A DNA stretch of 41,457 nucleotides, from NCBI GenBank assembly GCA_023665425.1, contig JAMPDX010000011.1:1-41457 (forward strand). The letters run 5' to 3'. The notes below the pieces were generated by a model that saw only the letters and a program-made list of their open reading frames with translations, was not told the origin of the DNA and searched no databases. Positions 16,862 to 25,364 of the stretch are shown in pieces. Source of the stretch: Muribaculaceae bacterium. Its GTDB lineage: Bacteria > Bacteroidota > Bacteroidia > Bacteroidales > Muribaculaceae. The position numbers were made by a program, and so were the translations under genes. Positions within the stretch are counted from its first letter, which is position 1; every line of letters begins with the position of its first letter.

Positions 16862-17185
16862 TTAGCGGGAGAGCTGGATGAGTGAATCCTGTTTCTGCTC
16901 CAGGCGTCTGCGGGCTGTCTGTATCTCTTTTTGGCGCGATTTGAGCACGTCGCGGGCGCATCTGCTCTCATCATAAAAATTGAGAGTCTTGCGCAATTCT
17001 ATCTCTTTGTTTACCAGGACTTCTTGTTGCTTGAGCACATTAAGGTAGATGTCGATGGCTTTGTCTGTCTGGTCGTGTGTCCATTCCCCTTTTGTCTGGT
17101 CTAATGCTTCACGATTTTTTTCTGCATCGGGCTTGGAGCAGGCGCAGGCTAACATGATGAGCGTGGCTATTATAAGGTATCTCAT
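16862..17185 (-). CDS. Small coiled-coil lipoprotein
   Basis: A 107-aa protein with a lipoprotein signal (YLIIATLIMLACAC; the modified cysteine is residue 14 or 16). The mature part is highly charged and helical (VLKQQEVLVNKEIELRKTL, SRQKEIQTARRRLEQKQDS), suggesting a coiled coil in the periplasm. Family not recognised. Its start overlaps the glycosyltransferase stop by 4 bp, so it is probably translated from the same message. It ends convergently with the DUF4421 gene, 39 bp apart. Confidence 0.7.
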   Translation of the reverse strand: MRYLIIATLIMLACACSKPDAEKNREALDQTKGEWTHDQTDKAIDIYLNVLKQQEVLVNKEIELRKTLNFYDESRCARDVLKSRQKEIQTARRRLEQKQDSLIQLSR

Positions 17186-18444
17186 TTCAGCAGTGTATTG
17201 AATAAATTAATAAATTGGGTGGCGATATTTTCGGCGGCAAAGTGCTGTTTTACTGCGCCATACATACGTAGGGAGAGGGCCTGATGGTCGGTGTTGCGCA
17301 CCATGTCGGCAGCTTGCAGTATGGCTTCGGCAAAGTGTCCACGAGTGGCGAGCACTCCGAGTGTGGGGTCGGTGATGATGTCGCGCTGCCCTCCGCTGTC
17401 GAAGGCTACCGGCAGGGCACCATATAGCTGAGCCTCCACCAACGTGCCCGGTAGGGTCTCGTAGCTCGAGGGGGATACAAGGATGTGAGCACGTCGGTAG
17501 AAGGGCTCAATCTCGCTCACCCGCACTGCCGGATGCCATTCCACCTTCATCGTGGGGATACTCCGCAGGGCATCGAGGCGTGTTTCATCCTTCAAATTGC
17601 CCAACAAGCTGAGTGTCACATCTTTAATAAACTCGGGGTGAGTGCGTTGTAACTCCTTCAAGCTCTCTGTCAGGGTGTCAAGCCCCTTAATGGGGTCATC
17701 GAGGCGAGCGGCGGTCATGAGCATATATAGCCGACCATCATCAGGACGCTCAATATACTTGTACTCAGGTATTTGTATTGGGTTGTGAATAACCTCCACG
17801 CGCTCCTCGGCAAGCAGTGACGACTCCATACATCGGCCTCTGAGCCAATTGCTAACGGCCACAAAGGTGATTGGGGTGGCATAGAGTCTTGTATACAAGT
17901 GTTTCTTGCGCTTGTATGTGGCGTGAGAGAGGTCGTGTCTGCCGCGGGTTAGGCCATGAAGCAGAGGACAATTCCCACATTCGGACATAAACCTCTGGCA
18001 GAGACCCGGATGGTGGCAAATACCGGTGGCGCACCACAAGTCATGCATCACCCACACCACCGGTTTTTGCGCCGCGATACGCCCTATTTCCGCGAGTGAG
18101 AGCATCCCCTGATTAACCCACCCAAGCAGCACAATATCTGCCTGTTGCACCAGCGGGTGCCGGCTCAAGGACAGTCCGGCGGTGCCGGTATCCACCTTGA
18201 ATAGGTCTGCTCGGTTGAAGCCGTTACGCACGAATATATCCAGCCGCTCTGCCAGAAATGTCCTCTTTATCTTGCCGGGGGAAGCGGCGAGATATACATC
18301 CGGATCATCGGTAAGTCTCTCTGCCACAAGCATATCAGCATGTACACCCTGCTGTTGCAGGGCATGCATCAGGCGGCGCGAGACGACGGCGGCTCCTCCA
18401 CGGTCATCACTTTTATTGATGATGACAACCCTTAATGCGTTCAT
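17182..18444 (-). CDS. Family 4-type glycosyltransferase
   Basis: A 420-aa cytoplasmic protein of the GT-B fold. The N-terminal domain has the Gly-rich DDRGGAAVVSRRLMHAL loop, then VVWVMHDLWCATGICHHPG and CGNCP, a pattern common in GT4 enzymes of polysaccharide biosynthesis. The C-terminal nucleotide-sugar domain has LMTAARLDDPIKGLDTL and SPSSYETLPGTLVEAQLYG, with the usual E-x7-E spacing. The substrate cannot be told. It overlaps folA by 32 bp and the lipoprotein gene by 4 bp, an odd place for a polysaccharide enzyme, with no other polysaccharide genes adjacent. Confidence 0.85.
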   Translation of the reverse strand: MNALRVVIINKSDDRGGAAVVSRRLMHALQQQGVHADMLVAERLTDDPDVYLAASPGKIKRTFLAERLDIFVRNGFNRADLFKVDTGTAGLSLSRHPLVQQADIVLLGWVNQGMLSLAEIGRIAAQKPVVWVMHDLWCATGICHHPGLCQRFMSECGNCPLLHGLTRGRHDLSHATYKRKKHLYTRLYATPITFVAVSNWLRGRCMESSLLAEERVEVIHNPIQIPEYKYIERPDDGRLYMLMTAARLDDPIKGLDTLTESLKELQRTHPEFIKDVTLSLLGNLKDETRLDALRSIPTMKVEWHPAVRVSEIEPFYRRAHILVSPSSYETLPGTLVEAQLYGALPVAFDSGGQRDIITDPTLGVLATRGHFAEAILQAADMVRNTDHQALSLRMYGAVKQHFAAENIATQFINLFNTLLK

Positions 18445-18919
18445 AAGTGGCGAAACGGTATGTAAGGCCCGAAGATGCGTCGGTCGTTTCCTCCGTGCTC
18501 TCAGTCAGACGGAACTGCTCGCTGTCTATCTCGGGGAAATAGGTGTCAGCATCCGGAAATTCACCCTCTATGAGGGTCAGATACAGGTGGTCTGCATGGG
18601 GCAATGTAGCAGCATATATATGCCCTCCACCTATGATAAACGGGTCAGAGTCAGCCTTCTGAGCCACAGCTATAGCCTCCTCGATACTTGTGCAAAGGGT
18701 GGCACCGGGCGTCGGATAGTCGGGGTTATGACTTATGACAATGTTCAGACGCCCCGGTAGTGCCCCTTTGGGGAGTGACTCCCACGTCTTACGCCCCATG
18801 ATGACAGGGTGCCCCATGGTCAGCGCCTTAAAATGCTTCAGATCTTCCCGCAGATGCCATATCAGGTCTCCTCCGCGTCCTATGGCCCGGTCTGAGCCCA
18901 TTGCTACTATAATGTTCAT
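18413..18919 (-). CDS. folA: Dihydrofolate reductase
   Basis: Reduces dihydrofolate to tetrahydrofolate with NADPH, restoring the cofactor oxidised by thymidylate synthase next door. I start it at the ATG at 18919 (MNIIVAMGSDRAIGRGGDL), which matches the family N-terminus and gives 168 aa; the frame is open further up to 18973, but that would overlap thyA. Motifs: WHLREDLKHFK (substrate-binding acidic residue), GRKTWESLPKG, LPGRLNIVIS and FIIGGGHIYAATL (NADPH-binding). The usual L-P-W reads L-I-W, so the proline is replaced. It follows thyA by 20 bp and overlaps the glycosyltransferase start by 32 bp. Confidence 0.95.
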   Translation of the reverse strand: MNIIVAMGSDRAIGRGGDLIWHLREDLKHFKALTMGHPVIMGRKTWESLPKGALPGRLNIVISHNPDYPTPGATLCTSIEEAIAVAQKADSDPFIIGGGHIYAATLPHADHLYLTLIEGEFPDADTYFPEIDSEQFRLTESTEETTDASSGLTYRFATYERIKGCHHQ

Positions 18920-18939
18920 TATAAATGCGTTAATGTAAA

Positions 18940-19734
18940 TTATACCGACACCTGCCCCTTGATGGCGGGCCATGGGTCATACCCCTCGAGGTGGAAGTCT
19001 TCGTATTTGAAGTCGAAGATGCTCTTGACTTCCGGATTAAGTATCATGCGAGGCAGCGGCCGCGGCTCGCGCGACAGTTGCTCATGCACCTGCTCCAGAT
19101 GATTGAGATAAATGTGCACGTCTCCAAAGGTATGGATGAATTCACCCGGCTCCAGACCGCACACCTGCGCCACCATCATTGTGAGCAGTGCGTAAGATGC
19201 GATGTTGAACGGGACTCCAAGGAAGGAGTCTGCACTGCGCTGATAGAGCTGCAGGGAGAGCTTGCCCTCGTTGACATAAAACTGGAAGAAAGCATGGCAT
19301 GGGGGCAGGTTCATATTGTCGAGGTCGGCCACGTTCCATGCGCTGACTATTATGCGGCGCGAGTCCGGGTTATGCTTGATGTCGTCTATGGCGCGGCTTA
19401 TCTGGTCTACGAAGCCCCCCTGATAATCGGGCCATGACCTCCATTGGTAGCCGTAGATATGCCCTAATGAGCCATCCGGGTCTGCCCACTCGTTCCATAT
19501 ACGCACTCCATTGTCTTGCAGATACTTGACGTTTGTATCCCCGGCGAGAAACCATAGCAACTCATGTATCACACTCTTCAGGTGCACCTTCTTGGTGGTG
19601 AGCAGCGGGAACCCTCGGCTCAGGTCGAAGCGCATCTGATAGCCAAAAGTTGAAATGGTGCCGGTGCCGGTGCGGTCACCCTTCTTGTGGCCAACGGCGA
19701 GGATATGTCTTAGCAGGTCTTGATATTCTTTCAT
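18940..19734 (-). CDS. thyA: Thymidylate synthase
   Basis: A 264-aa enzyme, the same length as the E. coli protein, converting dUMP to dTMP with methylene-tetrahydrofolate. Visible landmarks are RTGTGT (21-26), the catalytic [12 protein letters not shown] with Cys146, [20 protein letters not shown] for phosphate and folate binding, and the [12 protein letters not shown] dUMP-binding segment. It lies 24 bp after the membrane ferredoxin and 20 bp before folA, forming the classic thyA-folA pair. Confidence 0.98.
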   Translation of the reverse strand: MKEYQDLLRHILAVGHKKGDRTGTGTISTFGYQMRFDLSRGFPLLTTKKVHLKSVIHELLWFLAGDTNVKYLQDNGVRIWNEWADPDGSLGHIYGYQWRSWPDYQGGFVDQISRAIDDIKHNPDSRRIIVSAWNVADLDNMNLPPCHAFFQFYVNEGKLSLQLYQRSADSFLGVPFNIASYALLTMMVAQVCGLEPGEFIHTFGDVHIYLNHLEQVHEQLSREPRPLPRMILNPEVKSIFDFKYEDFHLEGYDPWPAIKGQVSV

Positions 19735-19758
19735 TGTGATGATTATTTGAGAGAGGAC

Positions 19759-20643
19759 CTATGAGGGGGTAGTGCCTTTCAGCTCCTTCTGGAAGAGCCC
19801 GGTGATCACACCGTTATGATCGAGAGTGAAGCGTATGGCATCGTCATCGCATACATTTATGCAATTGAAGCAGCGGATGCAACGAGCGTTGTCGATGGTA
19901 CGCGTCTTGATGTCAATACATGATGCCTTACACACATCCTGACACTTGAGGCAAGCTGTGCATTTATCCGGATACAACTCAATATGCATTACCGAGTGGG
20001 AGCCCACCATGCGGAGCAGCGTGCCCACCGGGCACACCTCATTGCAAAAGTCGCGTCCCGTCATCATAGCGTATGCAAAGACAAAGAGTACACTTAAGAT
20101 GGCGCATACCAGTCCGAGCAAAGAGCCTACCCCCAGCGACACCAGGGTGTAATGCATGCCGGAGCCGGACAGCTCCGTTATGGCATTGACAAAAGTAGGC
20201 CACGGCTCCAGCAGCAACGGGATACACCCGATACCCACTATCATCGCCACAATATATATGCCGAGAGGCAGGAAGCGTATTGAACTCGGCTTCTTATAGG
20301 CAAAATGCTTGAAGCGCCGGCCGGGCAAAAAGTGTCGGAAACGGATGGCCACATCCTGAAGTGTGCCTACCGGGCATGTCGTAGAGCAATACACACGTCC
20401 CAAAATGAAAGTTACGACGAGCCAAAAGAGAGCCGCACCGATAGTTGCTCCCAGACCGGCTGCTGCCAGCGACGGCGTAATCTGCAGCATACGTGTCACC
20501 CCGATATATTCGGGAGCCACCACGGCATCCGGCTCCCCACCCGACACTTTGGAGGCAGCCAAAATACCGAGCACAACCCACACAACGCCCTCCACGAGCA
20601 TTGCCAGAGCTATAGCCACACGTATATGCTTCAAACTCTTCAT
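19759..20643 (-). CDS. Membrane-bound NapH/NosR-like 4Fe-4S ferredoxin
   Basis: A 294-aa inner-membrane protein with about four hydrophobic segments (roughly 8-30, 58-80, 126-146, 168-194). Two C-x3-CP motifs after membrane segments (Cys86-TT-Cys90-Pro and Cys200-EV-Cys204-Pro) are typical of the NapH/NosR/CcoG group. Two C-terminal ferredoxin clusters follow: Cys228/231/234/238 and Cys255/258/261/265. It likely carries electrons across or along the membrane; donor and acceptor are unknown. It is the first gene of the run with thyA and folA, with an apparently leaderless start (promoter 20648-20678). Met15 is an alternative start but would remove most of the first membrane segment. Confidence 0.85.
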   Translation of the reverse strand: MKSLKHIRVAIALAMLVEGVVWVVLGILAASKVSGGEPDAVVAPEYIGVTRMLQITPSLAAAGLGATIGAALFWLVVTFILGRVYCSTTCPVGTLQDVAIRFRHFLPGRRFKHFAYKKPSSIRFLPLGIYIVAMIVGIGCIPLLLEPWPTFVNAITELSGSGMHYTLVSLGVGSLLGLVCAILSVLFVFAYAMMTGRDFCNEVCPVGTLLRMVGSHSVMHIELYPDKCTACLKCQDVCKASCIDIKTRTIDNARCIRCFNCINVCDDDAIRFTLDHNGVITGLFQKELKGTTPS

Positions 20644-20647
20644 CCCC

Positions 20648-20678
20648 CAAAGTTACAACTTTTTTCCTGCCCCACAAA
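20648..20678 (-). promoter_or_regulatory. Promoter giving an apparently leaderless message
   Basis: On the minus strand TTTG (20678 to 20675), a 19-nt spacer and TAACTTTG (20655 to 20648) form an ideal Bacteroidetes promoter. Only GGGG separates it from the ATG at 20643, so transcription should begin at or within the start codon. Confidence 0.7.
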
Positions 20679-20730
20679 ATTTTCTACCCTTTTTAACCTA
20701 CTAACCTACGCCTTTTGTAAGCCTACCCAA

Positions 20731-20768
20731 CCCCGCACACTCACGGCTTAAACCGCGTGTGTACGGGG
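20731..20768 (-). repeat. Solitary module B of the palindromic repeat family
   Basis: CCCCGCACACTCACGGC pairs with GCGTGTGTACGGGG around TTAAACC. It lies directly downstream of the lipoprotein gene that ends at 20802 and could serve as its terminator. Confidence 0.7.
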
Positions 20769-20801
20769 TGAAATTAGTATACGGGTAAACAAGCTCTACA
20801 A

Positions 20802-21827
20802 TTATTTTCCAACCTTTGCAGCTATGTTGGTCATACGCTGCAGCTGAGCCTCCGACATAGTGCCGGACACATTGTCGAGTTGCACGGCTATCTCCATGTA
20901 TTCTTCCATGGCCTCCTGCATGTCTGCGAGCACTGACGCATCGCCTCTCTGTGACTTCTTGAGCAATGCTATGTATATGGATATAGCTTTTTCGTAAGCA
21001 TCAAGCAGAGAGTCGATATCGCCGCTATCGGCGCTAACAGCAGGCTCTGCAACTTCAACGGTCGCTACTGCAGCTTGGCTCATAGCCAGAGGCTCGCCAC
21101 CAATCTCGCCTTCGAGACGGATATCGTATGAGTCACCCTTGTAGTTGGTCATGGTGCCCATAGCGGTAACAGGGCTTGTGGAGTCGTAAATATTGAAGTT
21201 CCAGGTTCCGGTGATCTTGCCCTCATATTCCTCGGTGAATGAAATCTTGCCATCTTCACATTCGCCGAAGAAGTTAATGAAGTCACCGTTGCCACTGCTG
21301 GTGTAGCGGTATTTACCGGCCACTGCTTTGCCATCTATTGTAATCACCATCTCCACAGGGTATTTACCTACATTACCGGTGAGGGTATAGGTTTTTGCGG
21401 CATTCTCGGCAAATTCTATTAAGCCGGATACTTTGAATGAAGTGATTTTCTTGAGGTCATCTTCAGAAGCAGAGGCTTCAACTTCCACGGCTCCGGTTTC
21501 GCCGCCGCCAAGTTTCATGATTGATGAGGCATCAGCATCTTCTTCGCATACAACATTGCCTTCCTCGTCGAGGAACTCTACAGTGACTTTGGATTTTGTC
21601 ACCTCAGCACCGTCTTCAAATGCCTTGTCGTTGCGTTTGAATTCAATGGAGACACTTGACTCCTCTTTTGTAAGAGAGGGATAGGTTTTGTCGACGAGCT
21701 TAAAGTAATCGCCCATATTGCCGGAAATGGTAGTTGTTTCCGGTTTAATACCTTCTTTCTCAGACTTGCCACCGCACGCAGTGAGAAGCAGTGCCAGTGT
21801 GGCGAGCATAAAATACTTTAATTTCAT
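20802..21827 (-). CDS. Secreted lipoprotein of unknown function
   Basis: A 341-aa protein with a clear lipobox, LLLTAC-GG (modified Cys18), followed by acidic/Gly residues. The mature part has two beta-rich domains: about 30-155 (ISGNMGDYFKLVD to FKVSGLIEFAE) and about 160-245 (YTLTGNVGKYPVEMVITI, ITGTWNFNIYD), the latter resembling small barrel domains that bind hydrophobic or glycan ligands. A helical tail follows (IDSLLDAYEKAISIYIALLKKS). Family not recognised with certainty; similar lipoproteins occur in Prevotella-like genomes. It is monocistronic with a good promoter. Confidence 0.75.
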   Translation of the reverse strand: MKLKYFMLATLALLLTACGGKSEKEGIKPETTTISGNMGDYFKLVDKTYPSLTKEESSVSIEFKRNDKAFEDGAEVTKSKVTVEFLDEEGNVVCEEDADASSIMKLGGGETGAVEVEASASEDDLKKITSFKVSGLIEFAENAAKTYTLTGNVGKYPVEMVITIDGKAVAGKYRYTSSGNGDFINFFGECEDGKISFTEEYEGKITGTWNFNIYDSTSPVTAMGTMTNYKGDSYDIRLEGEIGGEPLAMSQAAVATVEVAEPAVSADSGDIDSLLDAYEKAISIYIALLKKSQRGDASVLADMQEAMEEYMEIAVQLDNVSGTMSEAQLQRMTNIAAKVGK

Positions 21828-21865
21828 AACAGTTGAAGTTTTTTGGTGTTGTTAGTTTTACGACG

Positions 21866-21897
21866 CAAAAGTACATCAAAATTACAAAACAGGCAAA
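21866..21897 (-). promoter_or_regulatory. Promoter of the 341-aa lipoprotein gene
   Basis: On the minus strand TTTG (21897 to 21894), 20 nt, then TACTTTTG (21873 to 21866). The start point should be about 32 nt before the ATG at 21827. Confidence 0.65.
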
Positions 21898-21931
21898 AAA
21901 AGATTACTAAGCCGTAATTCGGCAGGCTACA

Positions 21932-22104
21932 GTAGTCACGGCGGGTTTGTAGCCCGACTTCGGTGATGGAGGGGTGGTAAAGGGAAGGTTAATTTTCAAA
22001 ATTGCGAAAAAGTTAGTAATTTTGCACTCTGACTTAGTCCTCTTGGGAGGAGTATTCAGGGGTCAGTAGTCGTGCCGGGTGTTGGAGTTGTAGCAGCTCC
22101 GTGA
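21932..22104. repeat. Two type-D palindromic repeats upstream of the Na/Pi cotransporter
   Basis: 21932-21966 (GTAGTCACGGCGGGTTTGTA then GCCCGACTTCGGTGA) folds into a hairpin around CGGGTTTGTAGCCCG. 22066-22104 (GTAGTCGTGCCGGGTGTTGG and on, with a GAGTTGTAGCAGCTC hairpin) is a diverged relative. With the promoter at 22017-22024 they account for the 398-bp gap 21828-22225. Confidence 0.5.
22017..22024 (+). promoter_or_regulatory. Candidate -7 element for the Na/Pi cotransporter
   Basis: TAATTTTG fits TAnnTTTG; the -33 element is not convincing. It would leave a leader of about 195 nt that includes the second type-D repeat. Confidence 0.4.
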
Positions 22105-22225
22105 TTTGTTCACGAGCACACTAAACCGGCGAGCACTTATATGTGTTAAGATTATGTGACTCTCTGTCAAAGTATTTATCATGGGCCGTCAGGCTTTGGC
22201 TTGAACCCATTAAGCCCTCTTCTAT

Positions 22226-24013
22226 ATGCAATATTCAGTACTGCAATTTATCAGTCTTTTAGGAGCTGTATGCCTCTTCCTGTATGGAATGAAGGTGATG
22301 AGTGAAGGTCTGCAGAAGGTCGCCGGAGACCGCCTGCGCAATATCTTGGGTTTTATGACCAAGAACCGTGTCACAGGCGTGTTGACCGGTATCATCATCA
22401 CGGCGCTCATACAGAGCTCTTCGGCCTCTACTGTGATGGTCGTAAGTTTCGTGAATGCCGGACTCATGTCTCTGGCTCAATCCATGGCCGTGATTTTCGG
22501 TGCCAATGTGGGTACCACGGTCACCACATGGATTATCTCCGCATTCTCTTTTGAGGTGCATATATCAGACTATACGATAGTCTTGCTGGCCTTGGCTGTG
22601 CCTATGCTTTTCATGAAGAAGAGCGCATACAAAAGTATGGGTGAGTTCTTGATAGGTTTCTGCTTCCTGTTCATGGGTCTGGACATGATAAGCGAATATG
22701 TGCCCAATCTCGAAGAGAACCCTCAGATGCTTGCCTTCTTAAGAGATTACACCTCAATGGGTTACGCATCAGTATTGATATTCTTCGCCATTGGAGTCAT
22801 CCTCACCATGGTGGTGCAGAGTTCAGCTGCCACATTTGCCGTGACCTTGATCATGTGTTCGCAAGGGTGGATTTCGTATCCTCTTGGTTGCGCCCTCATC
22901 CTGGGTGGAAATATCGGTACTACCATAACTCCGGTGCTCGCCTCCCTCTCCGGTAACCTTGCAGCACGACGCACAGCCATGGGCCATGTGCTCTTCAACG
23001 TCTTGGGCTCTATAATAGCTCTGGCCTGCTTCTATCCATTTATAAATCTGGTGGCTGACATTACCGAGTGGTGTGGCGATCTCAACCCCATGGATATCAC
23101 CAGAGCGCAGGAGGCAGGCATGGCCGACAGCACCCTGTTCACCCCGGCCGGTGGATATACCGCCAAGACACAAGCCTCCATGGCTTTTGCTCTGGCCATG
23201 TTCCCCACCGTCTTTAATGCCATCAACTTGATGATAATGATATGGTTTACCAACCTGTATGTCAAGATAGTATGCTGGATAATGCCGGCCAAACATCGCG
23301 ACCAGCAGGAGGACTTCTCCCTCAAGTTTATCGGCCGCGGTATGCTCGGCACCTCAGAGCTCAATATAGCCCAGGCGCAGAAGGAGATAGCCGTGTATGG
23401 CGAGCGTGTGCAGCGCATGCTTGGCATGGCTGAGGAGATGATACATACCGATGAGAAAGACAGCAAGTATCAAGAGATACTCAACCGCCTGGAGAAGTAT
23501 GAGGATATCTCAGACCGTATGGAGATAGAGATTGGCAAGTTCTTGAACAAGGTGGCAGAGGGGCGCCTCTCGCCTGAAGGTAAGATGCGCATCGCCGGCA
23601 TGTTGCGTATTATTTCCGAGATTGAGTCAATAGCCGACTCCTGTTTCAACGTGGCCAAGACATTGGCTCGCAAGAATTCAATACAGGTGGAGTTTACAGA
23701 AGATATGCTCAAGGAGATAGACACGATGTTCCACCTCGTGGATGGCGCTATGGCCAACATGGTGACTCTGCTCAACGAGATGGAGACTCCCGAGGACTCC
23801 AAGATCATCACCGCCTACAACAAAGAGCGCGAAATCAACAACTATCGCAACAAATTGCGTGACGCCAATATATCCAACATTAATAATCATCTGTATGACT
23901 ATCAGCAGGGTATATTCTATATGGACCTTGTGGGCGAGGCCGAGAAGCTTGGCGACTACATGCTCAATGTAGTGGAGGGTGTCAAACACCAGTTCAAAGC
24001 TCAAGTGAACTAA
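22226..24013 (+). CDS. Na+/phosphate cotransporter with C-terminal PhoU-like domain
   Basis: A 595-aa inner-membrane protein of the NptA/YjbB (PF02690) family. The membrane part (1 to ~345) contains the inverted repeats with the signature QSSSASTVMVVSFVNAGL (63-80) and QSSAATFAVTLIM (198-210), plus GANVGTTVT and GGNIGTTIT, which form the sodium and phosphate site. Residues ~385-590 are helical with PhoU-like spacing (RVQRMLGMAEEMI, EIESIADSCFNVAKTLARKN, KLRDANISNIN). This architecture is common in Bacteroidetes, where the PhoU part may regulate transport. The gene stands alone between its promoter and the inverted-repeat element at 24051. Confidence 0.92.
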   Translation: MQYSVLQFISLLGAVCLFLYGMKVMSEGLQKVAGDRLRNILGFMTKNRVTGVLTGIIITALIQSSSASTVMVVSFVNAGLMSLAQSMAVIFGANVGTTVTTWIISAFSFEVHISDYTIVLLALAVPMLFMKKSAYKSMGEFLIGFCFLFMGLDMISEYVPNLEENPQMLAFLRDYTSMGYASVLIFFAIGVILTMVVQSSAATFAVTLIMCSQGWISYPLGCALILGGNIGTTITPVLASLSGNLAARRTAMGHVLFNVLGSIIALACFYPFINLVADITEWCGDLNPMDITRAQEAGMADSTLFTPAGGYTAKTQASMAFALAMFPTVFNAINLMIMIWFTNLYVKIVCWIMPAKHRDQQEDFSLKFIGRGMLGTSELNIAQAQKEIAVYGERVQRMLGMAEEMIHTDEKDSKYQEILNRLEKYEDISDRMEIEIGKFLNKVAEGRLSPEGKMRIAGMLRIISEIESIADSCFNVAKTLARKNSIQVEFTEDMLKEIDTMFHLVDGAMANMVTLLNEMETPEDSKIITAYNKEREINNYRNKLRDANISNINNHLYDYQQGIFYMDLVGEAEKLGDYMLNVVEGVKHQFKAQVN

Positions 24014-24050
24014 CCACTCCCCCTGATATTATTAGACACGCTCTTATACC

Positions 24051-24216
24051 TATAGGTCGCGCACAATGTATTTGTGCATTTTCTGCAAATGCCTTTTGCC
24101 GACCTTCAGATTCGTTCTTCAGTCGAGTGGGAGCCACCACACTCACTCATCACGAATCCGAGTCTCAACAAAATTCAAAACTATAAAATGCACAAATACT
24201 TTGTGCTCGACCTATA
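24051..24216. repeat. 166-bp element with 32-bp terminal inverted repeats, just before manC
   Basis: The left arm 24051-24082 (TATAGGTCGCGCACAATGTA and on) and right arm 24185-24216 are reverse complements at 30 of 32 positions. Between them a smaller nested palindrome is visible (GATTCG ... GAGTG/CACTC ... CGAATC). The outermost bases are TA/TATA, as expected for an element inserted at TA, such as a MITE. As RNA it would form a long hairpin ending 9 nt before the manC ATG, so it may also affect translation. No coding potential seen. Confidence 0.65.
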
Positions 24217-24225
24217 AACTAACTA

Positions 24226-25317
24226 ATGAAAAACGATAAATCGCGTTACTGTGTCATCATGTGCGGCGGTGTGGGCTCACGTTTCTGGCCCTTCTCACGC
24301 ACCATGATGCCCAAACAATTTCTTGACTTTTTCGGCACCGGAAGCACCCTGCTGCAGATGACAGTAGACCGCGTGCGTCCCTTGGTGCCGGTAGAAAATA
24401 TCATTCTGGTGAGCAATGAGACCTATAAGCCGTTGCTCAAGAGCCAATTGCCGGACATACCCGAAGAGAACATCCTGCTCGAGCCGGCACGCCGCAACAC
24501 CGCCCCGTGTGTCTGCTGGGCTGCTCATCATATATATGCTCGTGACCCGCAAGCGTCGATTGTGACATTGCCCTCAGACCACCTGATACTCAAAGAGAGG
24601 GCCTTTCAGGAAGCTATGGACAAAGGGCTGGAGTTCGTTGAGAGCCACGATGCCCTGCTCACATTGGGCATCAAACCGACAGCACCCGAGACCGGCTACG
24701 GCTACATACAACAGGGGCTCTCATGCACCGACTGCGAGTATGTAGCCAAAGTGAGGTGCTTCACCGAGAAGCCGGACTTGGAGATGGCCAAGGTGCTCCT
24801 GGCCAGCGGAGACTTCTTGTGGAACTCCGGCATATTCCTCTGGCGTGCCGAGACTGTGCTCAAGGCATTCGAGACTCTGGCACCGGATATCGCGGAGGTG
24901 TTTGATGCCGGCAATGCGGCCTATGGCACCCCTCGCGAGAGGGACTTCATAGACGGGGCGTTACCCGCAGCTCCCTCTATATCAGTAGATTATGCTATTA
25001 TGGAGAAGGCTCCCAACGTCTTCGTAATGCCGGTGGAATTGGGCTGGAGCGACTTGGGCACATGGGGAGCCCTGTATGACATTTCACCCAAAAATCAAGA
25101 TGGCAACGTCACTCAGAATTGCAAACTCATCACCAAAGATTGCTCCGGCTCCGTATTCGCCATCAAGGGTGACAAGATAGTAGTGGCCAGCGGTCTGAAG
25201 GATTACATTGTGGCCGAAAATGGCAATGCCCTGCTCATTGCTCCCCGCAGTCAGGAGCAGGAGATACGCACCATGGTCAACGAAGTGAAGTCCAACTTCG
25301 GCCCTTCATATACCTGA
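24226..25317 (+). CDS. manC: Mannose-1-phosphate guanylyltransferase
   Basis: A 363-aa cytoplasmic enzyme making GDP-mannose from mannose-1-phosphate and GTP, for fucose/mannose-containing glycans. The nucleotidyltransferase signature is CGGVGSRFWPFSRTMMPKQF (13-32). Further motifs are EPARRNTAPCV, TLPSDHLI, GYGYIQ, FTEKPD, WNSGIFLWRAE and a SVDYAIMEKA block. It lacks the C-terminal isomerase domain of bifunctional ManC/AlgA, as is usual in Bacteroidetes. The start codon lies just past an inverted-repeat element (24051-24216), and the channel gene follows 47 bp downstream. Confidence 0.93.
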   Translation: MKNDKSRYCVIMCGGVGSRFWPFSRTMMPKQFLDFFGTGSTLLQMTVDRVRPLVPVENIILVSNETYKPLLKSQLPDIPEENILLEPARRNTAPCVCWAAHHIYARDPQASIVTLPSDHLILKERAFQEAMDKGLEFVESHDALLTLGIKPTAPETGYGYIQQGLSCTDCEYVAKVRCFTEKPDLEMAKVLLASGDFLWNSGIFLWRAETVLKAFETLAPDIAEVFDAGNAAYGTPRERDFIDGALPAAPSISVDYAIMEKAPNVFVMPVELGWSDLGTWGALYDISPKNQDGNVTQNCKLITKDCSGSVFAIKGDKIVVASGLKDYIVAENGNALLIAPRSQEQEIRTMVNEVKSNFGPSYT

Positions 25318-25364
25318 TACATAATTGCTTATCAAACTAATATTAACATTCATCCATTAGCCAA

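Noticed and set aside
18920..18973. N-terminal extension of dihydrofolate reductase to 18973
   Set aside because: It would overlap the end of thyA and adds residues not seen in the family; ATG at 18919 matches the usual N-terminus.
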